Position numbers and translations under genes: made by a program
Shown: positions 1-14,300 of the stretch, in pieces
Layout of the letters: every line of letters begins with the position of its first letter
Position numbering within the stretch: position 1 is the stretch's first letter
NCBI GenBank assembly: GCA_035610365.1
Contig: CM069439.1
Span: 3,286,001-3,350,000, forward strand
Origin: Aquatica leii
Taxonomy: Eukaryota; Arthropoda; Insecta; Coleoptera; Lampyridae
Length of the DNA: 64,000 nt
Reading direction: 5' to 3'
The notes under the pieces: generated by a model
Seen by the model: only the letters and a program-made list of their open reading frames with translations
Told to the model about the DNA's origin: nothing
Databases searched by the model: none

Positions 1-796
1 ACAATTAATAAAATGTTTCTTAATAATAACTCACAGCTCTTTAAAAAATCCATATTTTAAAGCAGCAAGTTTTAAGATTAATTTTTGTTTTAATTAAAAC
101 GCTAGGAGTTTGTGGAGTAGCACCTTTATTAATTTGTTTAAGGTATTTGTAATATATTTCAAAACTAACGCTATTGGAAAAATCATTATAGAAAACATTT
201 GCGCTACCGAATTAATAGGGTCTTTTGGTGTAATCGAAATTGCCAAAAACTTTCAAATCCCAATTACTTTAATAATAGATATGGTTAATTGGTACTCTTT
301 GGTGAAAACATATCTATAGAGAAATTTTAATTTAGTTGCTACGTAGTTAGTTTTCAAAATTTGTTTTAGTTGATGTTTTTATATAGTAATTTTTCTTTCT
401 CGAGGACTTACAATTATTTTCTGAATCACGACAGCATATCGTTATTTCGGTTTTAAATTACATATCTAAGAGGAATCATGGAATCACACACTTGTCACGC
501 TTGTTCGTGCTTATTAATGCTCGTTTTTGAACTTGTTGGGTTGTTTCTATTCCACTAGAACACTGCATTCCGTTTTCTAAATCGCAGCTACGATACAAAA
601 ATGAAGCAACTCTAGTTTTTCCAATGGTTTTTGGATGTTCTAAATAATTTTATTGTTTTTGGTTTTTAAAAAAGGAAAAAAGAATACAATTGATGCTTAG
701 GATAACTGACAATTCTTTTTTTTTCAATAATCTGTCACTAAATAAATGTCAGGTTGACACATATTTGAATAAATTAAATGATATTTTGCTATAGAG
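1..796. other. No gene recognised (probable kinesin intron or upstream DNA)
   Basis: AT-rich sequence with only short open frames that resemble nothing I know. Because the kinesin exon at 5389 begins inside a codon and its first ~100 residues are missing, 1-5388 is probably intron of that gene, or the upstream exons lie before the window. Confidence 0.5.
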
Positions 797-960
797 CAGT
801 GCTTCCTAAACTATGACACGCGACACCATGCTCATTGGTACGCGAAAATATGAAACAAGTTTTTTTTTCTAAAACTTCTAAAAATACCGAAGTATGTATG
901 TAAAATACGATTTAAATTTTGGTTTTTAAGATACAAAAATTAAAAAGTTTGGGAAAGAGA
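797..960. mobile_element. Candidate hAT-type MITE
   Basis: The left end begins CAGTGCTTCCTAAACT and the right end reads AGTTTGGGAAAG, an imperfect inverted match of the kind seen at hAT element ends. The flanking octamers (ctatagag at 789-796, gtatagaa at 961-968) share their core and could be a decayed 8-bp target duplication. There is no coding capacity in 164 bp. The right end has lost its terminal CACTG, so the call is tentative. Confidence 0.3.
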
Positions 961-2789
961 GTATAGAAAACGTTGTACATGTTTTAAACGTTATTTACAT
1001 TACATTATAGCATAATGTAATTTTAAGACTAGTTCTTTTGGCGACAGTCTGTTTTAAACAGATGCTTAAAAGAATAAAATATTACTCATATAAAAATACT
1101 GATTACCTGAGACCAGCATTGGACAGTATTTCAACTACATGCATTTTAAAATACAAATTTCAAATACATTTTTAAGGTGTATTTTGTATTTCAAATATTC
1201 TTATTTAGGAAAGATATTTTGTATTCCCAATACCACAATATTTAAATTGAAAAAAAAACGATTGAAATTAATCATTCAGATGTGTGGCCTCTTGATGCAA
1301 ACACGTGGAATAGAAGTAATTTTGTCATGAATATTTATCTTCAATTGGGCCACCGTGGTCGGTTTGTTGATGTAAACCTTTTTAAGAGAAAAAATCGCAG
1401 AGCGTCAGGTCTGGACTTCTGGGACACTTTTACTGTAGCACTGTATAAGTCATATAATCGTGTACTCGCCGCACAACAGTACACGAATCGCCATTTCCGT
1501 AATGATTTTTCACGCAAAACGCTTCATTGCTACTAAATTTCCAAGAACCGAGCTACTCATCTCAACTACTTTTGCCTTGCTATCATGTGCTTTTCGGATA
1601 CATTGGCGCTTTAAAAATCGTACATCTTTCTGGTACACCTTGCACATTATTCTTTTCAAATATTCTGCAACACCGCCGTCTTTCCTTTTCTTTCGTTGTT
1701 TATATTGTGTTTTTTCATTACGATTGGTGTCATGGTAGCAATCCGGATCTTATATTTGCAGTGAGAAAAGTACGTACCTATTTCAATAATTTTACTGATT
1801 CAAATATTTGACGTCAGTATTTTGCTCAGCTCGGCATGAGGCGAATGGAATTAGCAAGATTAAAACTATCTGGAATTTCTCCGGCGCTGGAAAATGTGGT
1901 TCTAAACAGACATTTCATCATCATGCAATCATTTAAGCTGAATGTTTGAAGAGATGATGGGTGGTTAAGTGTGTTTCTAGATAAGCTCTAACTCATCTCG
2001 ATTTTTTCTTTTGGGGTGTTTTGACGTATGATAATACTATCTAAAGGAATAATGGGAGCATCTTGGGCGAAGTCTTAAATAATTTGACGTTACTTACCTA
2101 AAACTGACGTTCTTTGTAGAATAGTACGATGTCATCCTATTATATTCTCCAGTTACGAGGAGAAGCAAGCGGACTCACCAAACCACCCCAGTTTGTCTTG
2201 TTTAAATTGACTGCTTATCGGATAGGTGAAGTTTGAAAGATGCAATAGAATATGATGGACGAATGATGAATAGACAAGTGTGATTTTATGTGACGTTTAA
2301 CTTTCAATTTATTGTAGCAGTTTGGCTAGAACCAGCAATGATTTGGAGAACTCATATTTATTTAGTTTAAGGTGTTGGGTGCCAAGGAATAGGCATTGTA
2401 TCTTTAATGGGATGCGTCTCACTTGACGGGTAATAGGAAAAAAATATAGGTACAGAGAAGATGTTTAACAGTTTCGATCTTTAGTATGACTGCACCAGCA
2501 AAGATTGTTATTAATGTTTCTTTTGATTTAGTTTTATTTGCGATTTTACTGATAAAACAAGCGCAGACAACTAGCGCTTATTAACGACATACGAACTGTG
2601 CTTTACGAGGTTCAGTTTGTGATTAAGCAAAAATTTGACTTATATGAATTCGAAAATATTTCGAACTAGGATATTTTGTTTTTATTTATTCATTTCTTGT
2701 ACATAGAGGATAAGCTCTATCTAGCGTATGTTAATGTTACATATTTAATACCAACAAGTACAACCAACACAAAGTGGGCGTAAAACTAA
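961..2789. other. No gene recognised
   Basis: Short open frames around 1280-1810 overlap in different frames and show no motif I can assign. No terminal repeats or splice-linked coding blocks were seen. Probably intronic or intergenic, possibly old transposon sequence beyond recognition. Confidence 0.5.
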
Positions 2790-4260
2790 AGCGGATCACT
2801 GTTTTTTGAAAGAAAAAACAGAAAGAAGCGTGGCAGACGGAAGACAGCGACACACAACAGCGGACCAGTAACTGAAGGAAATTTTACAGTTTTGCAGCTG
2901 ACACAACAAAAGATTCAGTCATGATTTCGGTCCAAGACAAATCAGGGTTTGGGTTCGTTCAGATAATCTTAACGATATGGTGTTATAAAGATAAGGAGGA
3001 AAACGATTCCTTAGCATTTTAAAAACAAACGCCGAGATATGAAAACTTGCTCACGAGCTTTCAGGTTGTACACATAACGGACACAAGAGTTGATTGCAAC
3101 ATTGAGTCAACATTATAAAAAGTCAGAGTCACAATAGAGGAAGAATGGGAGTGTTAAGGAAAGAACCAATCGGCGACGAATACTTTCTGGGGTAAATTTA
3201 TACAGCCTACGGAGGCAGTGAAGAGCTAAGTCAACACGGCGACATAATTGGGAAACATGATCTACCCAAGAAAGTCGGTTATTAAAGGTGACTCCAAAAT
3301 TCTTGACAGTCTTAAAAAATGGAACGACAATTTAACTTAAGGCTGTTGAGCTTACACCACTTCGAAATTTCTTCAACGTCTTGGTTAAGATTTGATAACC
3401 CAACCTAGGGGTCAATTTTATCGACCTTACTATAGACTTGCATATCATCTGCAAAAAAATAGTATTTGCAGTCATTTAATTTGCTAGGTAGATTGTTTAT
3501 AAAGAGGGAAAATAATAGAGGCGTCAGCATTCCACCCTGTGACACACACGCCAATGATCGTAAGGCAGACGATGAATTACCACACTGGACTTGTTGAGTT
3601 TTACCAGTAAGATAGGAAAACAACATTTTGCAAGATGAGGAGAACAGTGAATAGTTGTTATATAAAGCCGTTACTTATGTTCAGAAGGGTCAATACCACA
3701 CTACTGCCCCTGCTCCTGTGAAGTCATCAGTCACTTTGAGCAGAGCCCATGCTTTTTAATATTAGGCCATAGCGTCTGTGAAAACAGATTCGGTTGAAGA
3801 TCAGAATCAATATATTCTCTTTTATCATTTCTAATCGCGATTTACACTTAAATGTTTCATTACATGATTTCCAAATTCTATAAGCCTTATATCTGTCATT
3901 GATCGTTTTTGATATTTGTGGATTAAACCAAAGGCTACCAGGATTTCTTATCTTTTAACAGAAGCAACTTCATCAAGTAGGTGGATAACTATTCTCGTGA
4001 ATCTGTCCACCGTTAAATCAGGATCGCTTACTTCACTTGCTACATCCAATGGGGTTTCAGTAGCACATTGTATCCACCTCTCGTTATAGATGTTTTTCAG
4101 CTAACGAGCTTTAGGTACACCATATATTCCAACCCTTCCTCTTTCTTAAATTATAGGAGCAAAATAGCATGGAGTGTGCTGATACACCAGGGACATGAAG
4201 TTGCTCATAGGATAAAACGGAAGAAGCGTTCTTTACCACGCAAAGATTGAGAAGAGAAGG
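2790..4260 (-). mobile_element. Degenerate Jockey/CR1-like LINE
   Basis: Read on the minus strand, pieces of a non-LTR retrotransposon ORF2 appear in the right order across several frames. At ~4250-4110 there is an endonuclease C-terminus-like stretch (VPGVSAHSMLFC). At 4075-3780 comes the EN-RT linker. At 3626-3405 is the reverse transcriptase core (YLTGKTQQVQCG, SQGGMLTPLLFSLFINNLP, then FADD). At 3380-2800 is the C-terminal region (ISKWCKLNSLKLN, LSWVDHVSQLCRR, LHCLRRLYKF, YVYNLKAREQ). Stops and frameshifts break it throughout, so it is a dead copy. The RT box FADD is intact. Assignment to Jockey versus CR1 clade is inference from motif style. Confidence 0.75.
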
Positions 4261-5388
4261 ATCAAATCCTTAGGTAAAGTGCAACGAGGTGAACTTGGTT
4301 GGAGGTATTATTATTAAAGGACTTTTTCAGGGAAAAATAATGTATTTTACTGAAACTATCAGTTTATTGTAGACTGGCGATGTTAGATTTTGCGGAAACA
4401 ATGACAACCATTACGAATGTCAGGTCTAACTAGCGGTGCTTGGAAAACAACTGCAAATCGAAGGAGAAACAACGGTAGAGTACCATTAGCTCTGCTTGTG
4501 ATATTACGCTGTACTCAAATTCGTCGTTAATTTTACATCAGAAGCGGCCGCTGGACCAGCTGAGTCGCGAATAGACTTGCGTCATCTTTGGAATCGACAA
4601 ACGCCATACTATCTGACATCCTTCGTCCAGAAGAATTCAATCAGTTTCTTATTATGCGTCAACAAACACGAATTGATGAATGTCGGTATTACTCAATCGA
4701 GATGGGACCAGGGTCTTTAAAGAAGACTTGCTGATGTGAATTCTGTGCTGCTTTCGGCAAGAAAAGAGTACCGTGTTGTGTCACCGTTTGCAAAAGCGGA
4801 TTTTCTATTTAATAATTTGATCATTTCTGACCAAACTGAAAACAATAAAATGCATACATCCAATAGGAAAATATTTTTGAACTGGATGCGATAAAACGAA
4901 AATTAATTATTAGACTGTAGCAGGTCATCGAAGACGGCATTCTTTGTTTCGCATATTGACTTATTTTCATTAGGAAAGTTCGTGCAAGGCATCGGTAAAA
5001 GTAGACAATTATCGGATAATTATAGTCAAAAATCAATTAGAACTTTATGTTCTTATTTACCAATGGCGAGGTATTATCGATAAAATCTTTTAATTCTTAA
5101 AAAAATAAACATTTTTATTACAAATATATTTTTGTTTATTTTAGTCGAGACGTATATATGACAGTTTTTATTATTTATCTGAACAGTTATAAGATGATTG
5201 GTGTTTCGTTTGTCTGTGTAGGATATAAAACATCACGAATATTTTCGTAATTTAATATAATCGGTATTATTGATTGAAACGCTAACGTAGTAAGGAAATT
5301 TTAATTTGGTGCTAATTATAATGACAAATTGCCTAACATTTAGGTGCTAAATTGTCCTATCTAACTATTTTTTTACTTTTATAAATAG
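4261..5388. other. Unassigned sequence ending at a kinesin splice acceptor
   Basis: 4340-4810 is less AT-rich than its surroundings and may be an old transposon, but I could not assign its translations. The last bases before 5389 (pyrimidine-rich tract, then ATAAATAG) form the acceptor of the first visible kinesin exon. Confidence 0.5.
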
Positions 5389-8300
5389 GATCGGGTAAAT
5401 CATATACAATGATGGGTGCTCAAGACAACAAGGGAATTATACCGCGCCTTTGCGACAGTTTATTTGACCTTATTGCTAAGAGACAAAGCTGTGAACTTTC
5501 ATATAAAGTAGAAGTTAGTTATATGGAAATTTATAACGAAAAGGTACGCACACATTTCTATGCTTTGCCTAGATTAAACTCCTGTTTAAGGTGCACGATT
5601 TGTTAGACCCAAAAACTACCAAGCAATCTTTAAAAGTGAGAGAACACAATGTGTTGGGGCCTTATGTTGATGGTTTATCACAATTAGCAGTTACATCGTT
5701 TCAGGTAAATTTCTGGTCTATAATTGCGGGAACGCGCATTAACGAGATGTTTTAGGATATCGATAATTTAATGGCCGAAGGTAATAAATCAAGAACAGTT
5801 GCCGCAACAAATATGAATAGTGAATCGTCTAGATCGCATGCTGTTTTTTCTGTAATATTAACGCAAACGTTAACGGATACTAGATCAGGCGTAACAGGTG
5901 AAAAAGTGAGCCGCATGTCTCTTGTAGATCTTGCAGGTTCAGAAAGGGCTGTGAAAACTGGAGCTGTTGGAGAAAGACTAAAGGAAGGTTCCAATATAAA
6001 TAAGTACGTATTTAAGCGACAAGTACTTGTAACCTTGACACCGATTTATTTTAGATCTTTAACTACTTTGGGTCTAGTCATATCTAAATTAGCTGATCAA
6101 TCTTCAGGGAAAAATAGAGATAAATTTGTGCCATATCGTGATTCTGTTTTAACTTGGTTATTAAAAGACAATTTAGGAGGTAACAGTAGAACTGTTATGG
6201 TTGCTACAATTTCACCAGCGGCTGACAACTACGAAGAAACACTATCGACTCTTAGATACGCCGACAGAGCAAAGAGAATTGTTAATCACGCTGTTGTAAA
6301 CGAAGATCCAAATGCTAGAATAATAAGAGAGCTTCGACAAGAAGTAGAAGCTTTAAAAGAAATGTTGAAACACGCAACAGTAAGTACACATTTTCACTGT
6401 CACCTACTAACATTAATCAAAACTATTTAGGGGTCTCCCGATATTTATAAAAAACTTACAGAAAGTGAAAAACTGTATAAAGAAATGTCTCAGACATGGG
6501 AAGAAAAATTGGAGAAGACTGAACGAATACAAGGGGAAAGACAACAAGCGCTAGAAAAAATGGGGATTAGTGTTCAAGATTCGGGTATAAAAGTCGAGAA
6601 AAATAAATTTTATTTAGTTAATTTAAATGCCGATCCATCTTTAAACGAATTATTAGTATACTATTTAAAGGTAAGAAACTAACTTTAGATAATGTTGTTC
6701 CAATTCTTTTGTTTTAGGAAAGAACCGTAGTTGGTGGTCAAGGAGCTGATATTCAGCTGTCTGGATTGGGTATTCAATCGGAACACTGTATAATTTCTAT
6801 TGAAGACGGTCATCTCTTTATGGAACCTTTTGCCAATGCTCGTTCTTTCATCAATGGATCTCAAGTAACCGAACGTACGCAGTTACAACATGGTGATAGA
6901 ATTGTATGGGGCAATCATCATTTCTTCCGAATTAATTGTCCAAAATCGATCTGTAAGTATTTAAATGTATATACCCGAACCTAATAGTATTTTTATTACA
7001 TTCAGTTTCTGAGCCTCAAACTCCTGCTCAAAACATCGATTACAACTTTGCTCGCGATGAGCTGATGCTTAACGAATTAAGTAACGATCCTATACAAGCT
7101 GCGATATCTCGATTAGAAAGGCACCACGAAGAAGATAAACAAGTTGCATTAGAAAAGCAAAGGCAAGAATACGAAAGGCAGTTTCAACAACTTCGAAACA
7201 TCATGTCTCCATCAACACCGTATCCACCTTATTCATACGATCCTTTGCGCTTTGGTAAAACAACTCCTTGTACACCTACAACGCAAATGCGCGTTGAAAA
7301 ATGGGCTCAAGAACGCGATGAAATGTTTAAAAGAAGTATAGGGCAATTAAAGGCGGATATATTACGAGCAAATACTTTAGTCAAAGAAGCAAATTTTCTA
7401 GCAGAAGAAGTTAGTAAACAAACTAAATTCAGTGTCACATTACAGATTCCTCCAGCGAATTTAAGTCCTAATAGAAAGGTAATATAGTTTGCGGATTAAT
7501 TGTTTAAAATTAAATGTGTGTTTCTAGAAAGGTGCGTTTGTTAGTGAACCCGCTATTTTAGTAAAAAGAATTAACGCTGCTAGTCAGGTCTGGAGTATGG
7601 AGAAATTGGAAAATAAATTAATCGACATGAGGGATATGTACGATGAACGACGTGAAAAAGGAACCCCTTTAGACGAACCAGTTGCATTAAATGTTATCGA
7701 TCCTTTCTACGAATCTCAAGAAAATCACAATTTAATTGGTGTTGCTAATATCTTTTTGGAGGCTTTGTTTCACGACGTCAAATTAGATTATCATACACCA
7801 ATTATAAGCCAGCAAGGAGAGGTGGCTGGAAGGTTACAGGTGGAATTAAGTCGAGTTGCAGGAGTACTTCCGCAAGATAGAATATGCGAAGCTGGATCAG
7901 ATAATTCTTGTGATAGTAGTCAAGAAGATGATGACAGTAGTAATGGTGCATACGTTACTTGTCGTGTACATATTAAACAAGCATCTGGTTTACCACTATC
8001 ACTATCCCATTTTGTATTTTGTCAATATAGTTTTTGGAACCATCCCGATCCAATCGTTGTTGCGCCCACGGTACCAGAATTACATCAACATATTCATCGT
8101 GCTGGGCAGAAGGATTCTATGTCATTTAAATTTGATCATGTAAGAGATTTTACGGTACCTATCACTGAGGAGTTTTTGGAGCATTGCGCCGAAGGCGCGT
8201 TATCTATAGAAGTGTGGGGTCACAGAAGCGCAGGATTTTCTAGAACGAAACCTGGATGGGAAGTCGAACAACAGCAACTGGCTAAAGCAAGATCTCTGGC

Positions 8301-11300
8301 TGATCGATGGTCGGAATTAACAAGAAAAATTGAATTATGGGTAGAAATACAAGAGCTTAATGATCAAGGAGAGTATGCACCAGTTGAAGTCAGTAATAAG
8401 GCAGATATGGGAACTGGTGGCGTTTATCAGTTAAGACAGGGTCAACAAAGAAGGATACAAGTACGTGTTAAACCGGTACAAAATTCTGGTACGCTGCCTA
8501 TTATATGCCAGTCCATCTTAAAAATCGAAGTTGGGAGTGTTTTGGTAAGATCTCGACTTCAAAAACCATTAGATTCATATCAAGATGAAGATCTCGCAAC
8601 GTTAAGGGAAAGATGGAGCGAAGCGTTAAAGAGAAGACGGCAATATTTAGAGCAGCAAATCAATAAGCTAATTGATAAATCTGATAAAACTGAACAAGAC
8701 TTGGAGAGAGAGCAGAGTTTGGTTGATCAATGGGTAAATCTAACCGAGGAAAGAAACGCCGTGTTGGTACCAGCGCCCGGTTCAGGAATCCCTGGTGCGC
8801 CCGCTGTTTGGGAACCACCTTTAGGAATGGAACCATATGTACCTGTTCTATTCTTAGATCTCAATGGTACGTATCCATCGAGTTTATGTTAAAAATACAT
8901 TGCTGTTTTAATAGCCGATGATTTATCGACTCATCAATCCGGCGAAGAGGTGTCTATCACCGGTCACAATTCCATTTTACCTAAAGAAATTGGTAGTAAG
9001 TTTTATGGTTTACATATACTGCACCATTTAGAAAAAGATGTATGTGCCGTTGCATCTTGGGATTCGTCCATTCATGACAGTAATCATCTTAATAAAATCA
9101 CAGAACGTAAGTTAAAATTATCTAAGATTTACCGATTTTATTTATGGGTTTCAGCAAATCACAGAGTGTTCCTTATTTTAAAAACCGTTGTAAGATTGTC
9201 ACATCCTGCACCAATGGATTTAGTGCTTAGGAAACGATTGGCTTTAAACATATATAAACGTCAAAGTTTTACTGATCGTATTAAACGAAAAATTGTACGG
9301 TCAGACATATTAACTCAATCTGGAGTAACCTACGAAGTAGTTTCTAATATTCCCAAAGCAAGCGAAGAGTTAGAAGACAGAGAATCTTTAGCACAAATTG
9401 CTGCATCGGGCGAGGACACGTCTTTAAGCGATGGAGAAACCTACATAGGTTCGTTAGGTAATAATTTGTTTCTTTTTTAATAAAATGTTTCAGAAAAATA
9501 CACACGTGGAGTTAGTGCTGTGGAAAGTATATTGACATTGGACCGCCTTCGACAAAGCGTGGCAGTCAAAGAGTTACTGCAGGCTAAGGGTCAACCGCTT
9601 ATGCGAAAAACTGCAAGTGTACCTAACTTCTCACAGGTATTTACATTTTTTATGAATATTTTAAATACACGTTAACTCTTTGTGTTCTGCGGTAAGATTT
9701 ATGTAAATTTGCCAACGAATTTCAGGGAATTGACTTCGTAATATTTTTGTAAAATACTATCAATTGTTGCTAGGTGGAGAGGTAGTACTGGAAAAAAACA
9801 TGATTATCACTGTTAGTCAAAAAACACTAAAAGAACCGTAAAAAATGTTGATCAAAATGCAACCCCTACAAAAGTTCAAAGGAAAAGGGTTTCCTGACCA
9901 TATGAATATGTCTCAGTCGATGGTATCATAACTGAGCATTGGAATGATTATACTATCAAAGACGGACACTAATGATTCTTTAAGTATATTCCTACAGTGA
10001 AACAAATATAAGATACATTGTCTTTATTGACTACATAAAAAGTTTAGTTTGTGGTCAAACAGATCTCAGTTCGAAATCGCATTTAACGGACAGCCGTCTT
10101 GTCAAAATCGACCGTTCACAGCGATTTAAAATATGCAAGTCAAGCACAAATGGCCACCGACGCAATCTTCTCCCGTAAGTGTGTGATAAATCTAACATTT
10201 TCTATCCAGTGGGGTTCGCAGCAGTAGTGAAGTTTAGTTAGAATTACGGCTTTTAGAAAATGAATAAGTAATGACAAGCAATTAGAACACAAAGGGTTAA
10301 ACAAATAAAGATGAAATAAAATCGTTAAAAGCGTATGTATATTATTGTACGTTTTTTTTGTAAAATATTTTTTTATTTCAATGCAGGCTTTGGAAACGAG
10401 GAATGGGGTATGCTCGAATTATATTAATTATTTTTTATACTAATAATACATTGGGGTGCATTTTAATTATTTAGACTTTTAGTAGAGCTTCCACAAATGA
10501 AATATTGGTTTACGGTCTTTTGTCTCTTTTCATCTGGCCTAAATGTAGCGTAATTTTTATAAGAAAGCTTGAATGTCGACAACAGCAGGTCGGTCAACAG
10601 TATCGTCGTAGCACTGGTCTATATGCTTTTTTAAGTGAAGGAACAAGTAGTTCATACTAGACGTCAGATGACAGCGATCAAGTGCTTTCCGGTCATATGA
10701 TGTGATGAGGTTTTGGACACGCGTGGATGGGACGCAACAAACAATTCCTTTACAGATGATGCACTTCTTTTGTTTTGATTCCGGTGTCACATGAGCCATT
10801 CGTCTTTCTTTGTTGGTAACAATTTGGTCTAAAATCTCATCATTGATGACACAAGCTCAAGGATAGCCAAAGCGCTGTCCACACCATTGGTTTTGCAGTT
10901 AGGATTTTTGGTACTCATTGTGAGCACAACTTTTGTTCTGTCACAATCTCATTCCTTGAAACTCGCGAAAACTTATTAGATAAAGACGAACTCGTTTTAG
11001 TTTTCTATCATTCTATCTTTTGTATCAACTTTCTGCACCAAGTTTTCTGTAGTGACAGAGGGTCACACGCTACGTTCGATCATCTTTAAATGCTCCAAGC
11101 CATCTTCGTATCATTTCATCGATTTTTTCATGTACTTTACTAATCTGCCGATGATAACAGCACTGCAGCGGACATGTTTAAAAACCGTGCTCACTTAAAA
11201 AACATGTATCGCTTGTCTTAATCCTTCTTGATTCCCACCATGGTTGCTGAGGGTTACGGAACGTAATATTACAAACTATAGTAAATATACATTAGAAATT

Positions 11301-14300
11301 ACAAAAAGTTGACCGTTCCATTGTCCATAACCGACGCCCCTTTTCGACCGTAACCCAATCAGAGTCACGTTTAATAAACCGCGATGATACTTCTTCTTAT
11401 CTCACTTCCATGGAGTTTAGAATCTGACTTGGTCTCCAAGTTGATTACCTAACCTTTTAGAGGTTCTTAGTTAGGTTTGGGTTGCTTGTTCATGTTCTTT
11501 GATTTCTCTCACGCCCTGATGAAGCCTCTTCCGAAAGTGGGCGAAACGTTGGTTACAACGCTGGGTCCAGAAAATATTTTCATCTTAGTATAGACTCCGG
11601 CTGTGGAAGCCTTCGCTATTATAATAAATCAAATCAGCGAACGTTGACTACTCGTAATCCTTATAACTAGGTAGAAAGTTTTACTGCACCATTATATAGT
11701 TTTTGTTAAATTACAACACAATCAGTTTCGTGACTTTTTAATTTTTTTTTTACAGTTGATGAGATTGGATTTGAGCACCGAGTCACTGAATATTCCACGT
11801 TCAGAAAGCGTCACCGATCTAAATAGTGAGCCACTAGGTGGATTACCTTTACGATCCCGTAGCAGCTTTTCTAAAGATCCCGACGCTGTCCCATCTAAAC
11901 CATTTGGTCTCGGTATGTGTATCAAATTTACATCATTTTACTTTATAATTAATTATTGCTATAGTGTCATTAATTTAGATGAAGGACTACAGGTTAATAG
12001 TTGTAGTTTTAATAGATGATAATTCTAGAGTTATGAACTAGTTTTTTTGTGGTATTAGTGATAATGTAGGCCTCGCAATTACAAATTCATTTCGCAATGT
12101 TAAATTGATCACCGTGGAAAAAAGTTTAAGATTTTTGTTTGTTGTATACTAAAATTGGCGTTTAATTGATTCGACTAATTTGGTTTTAAATTTGTTTCTG
12201 CCAACACAAGGCTCCATTCTGACAGGTAAAATGGAGGCTTGCATATTGAGATTGCTATAGGTGGAAATCCAACTGTATATAAAACTAATTGTTCAATAGT
12301 TATGTCATGTGCTTAGAAATTATAACTTATTTTAAGATTTTGAATCATAAGTCTCAAAATAATGTTATACCCTAGTACAAATACATAAATGTTAGTTATC
12401 GTGTAGATCATTACTGTGAAAAAATATCAGCATGTTTTTAATCATTTGCAAGTTTCATTTGCTTAATTAGGTCATCTGGTATAGGTTAAGCGCTCATTTT
12501 GAGGAACAAGTAAATAGTGACGTTAAAATGCTTTTAGGAATTACGCTTTATATTGTCAAAATTAGTAATTTGTTGTGAATACTTGGCATTTACGAAACAA
12601 CAAAAGTACCATTGTAAATGAACGGTCCTAAAGCATACACATACATCGTCGTCATATGACCTTTTACTTACCTGTAATAGAGTCACAGAGACTTCCTATT
12701 GAATACACCCCGAAAAAAAATTTTCCCCTACAATTGGTACTTTTTGTATGTATTATTTTAGTCGCTCCTTATACTTGTTTAAAAACTGCATCATGGCATG
12801 AGTAGATTCAATTTTAGTTCTTAATTGGGAGCGACTATATTATTAGAAATGTTCTGTGGTCATATTGAATGCAAACTGATTGGAGCCAACCTGCATGACC
12901 TGTTTAATGTTAGAATATTAACAAATAGGTCTCTTTGACTTTAATATACATCATGTAATAAAATAAAAATAATTTTGTTGCATCACAGTAACATCATTTT
13001 TTTTTAAATAATTGTTTTAAAAGTACAGTTTTTACAGAACTAACTGCAGTCGTAAATTAGTTTTTATTTGTAGATGGTGCGGGTACCCTAACATTTACGA
13101 TTATTTTTTTATATTACCTCCAACACATGCAATAGGATGGTCATCATATTAATAGTTGGTTCCAAGGCCCTCTGGTTGGCGTGTGCGCGGCGTCAAGACG
13201 CATTCTTGGTAGCTGATAAGTAGGCTTCTAGATTACTAAGCGCTAGGTTTTCTTTCTTGGACCCTTTGGTGCCGTTGAAAATTTTTGGGTTTTACGAGTC
13301 GATGGTGAAGTGATTATTATAGTTTATCGTAATTTATTCATTGGTTTTACTATCATAGCACCCGTACGATACATACACTGACCGATCTGGTATAAACCAT
13401 CAACTAATGGAATCTCTTTGCTACTGATCAACTCAACTGCTATTGCGTTGGCAAAAAATACTGTGTAATCTGCCCCTATGCAACTTTTGCGCGATACGGA
13501 CAACGATAACAGTGCTTGAATCTTGTTGTATACTTCTGATAATCTAACTGCCTATTTTTTTAGTTCATTTAGTTTTATCCAGAGTGCCCGTGCAGTATCC
13601 AGGTTTACACAATGAGCTTTGTAGAATTAAATCGATTTGGTGCAGGTTCAGTACAGTTTTTGATAGGTACACTCAAGAAAAGAAAAAACGGGATAGTACT
13701 TGCTTTTAAATAAAAGCAAATATCTATGTAAACGGGGCTTCTTAACTATCCAGTAAAACAACACGGGCATTAAACAATTGCAAATTTAAAATAAATATTA
13801 AAATTTTGTCAAAATTTATCTGCCTCGTTGAACACTTAAACGAGCGGTGTATCCTCCAAGATGCAGTCACAAGGTGTGATAGTCTATACCACACATACGA
13901 TAAATGACACAACATTGCGAAACATTTTCAGGACAACAATGTTGATCCAAACGGTGATAGATTATTCAAAATCCGTCCTCTCATTGAACGTTTGCGACAG
14001 AAATGCTCTACTGTTGAGGAAGAGAGTTTATTCTCTGTAGACGAAATGATGACTACGTACACGGCGAGGAAAGCTGAAAGTTTGCGCCATATATGCCAAA
14101 AAAAGCCTAAGAAGTGGGTTTTCAAGATGTTTGTACGAGCCGGCGTTTGTGGAATCATCTTGTTTACACCGGTTCTAATACGTTTAATAATGTGCAATTT
14201 ACAAAAACAGAGGACGCATTAGATCTTTCCGCCAAACTTGTACTCTCTTTATGCAGGTCAATTCAATCCACCAATGAGTTTTTTGTATATTTTGACAACT

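Noticed and set aside
1282..1811. Overlapping open stretches on the plus strand
   Set aside because: They overlap in three frames, contain no recognisable motif and have no splice-linked partners; consistent with chance in this composition.
4340..4810. Possible transposase-like phrase (LRPEEFNQFL) on the plus strand
   Set aside because: Too short, no catalytic block nearby, and no terminal repeats. Not enough to name a family.
10557..10799. Minus-strand frame of 80 codons with a [10 protein letters not shown] cluster
   Set aside because: It lies within a kinesin intron, the Cys pattern fits no domain I know, and neither flank extends it by splicing.
12759..12838. Short inverted pair TAGTCGCTCC / GGGAGCGACTA
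   Set aside because: Only ~10 bp arms and no target duplication seen; chance cannot be excluded.
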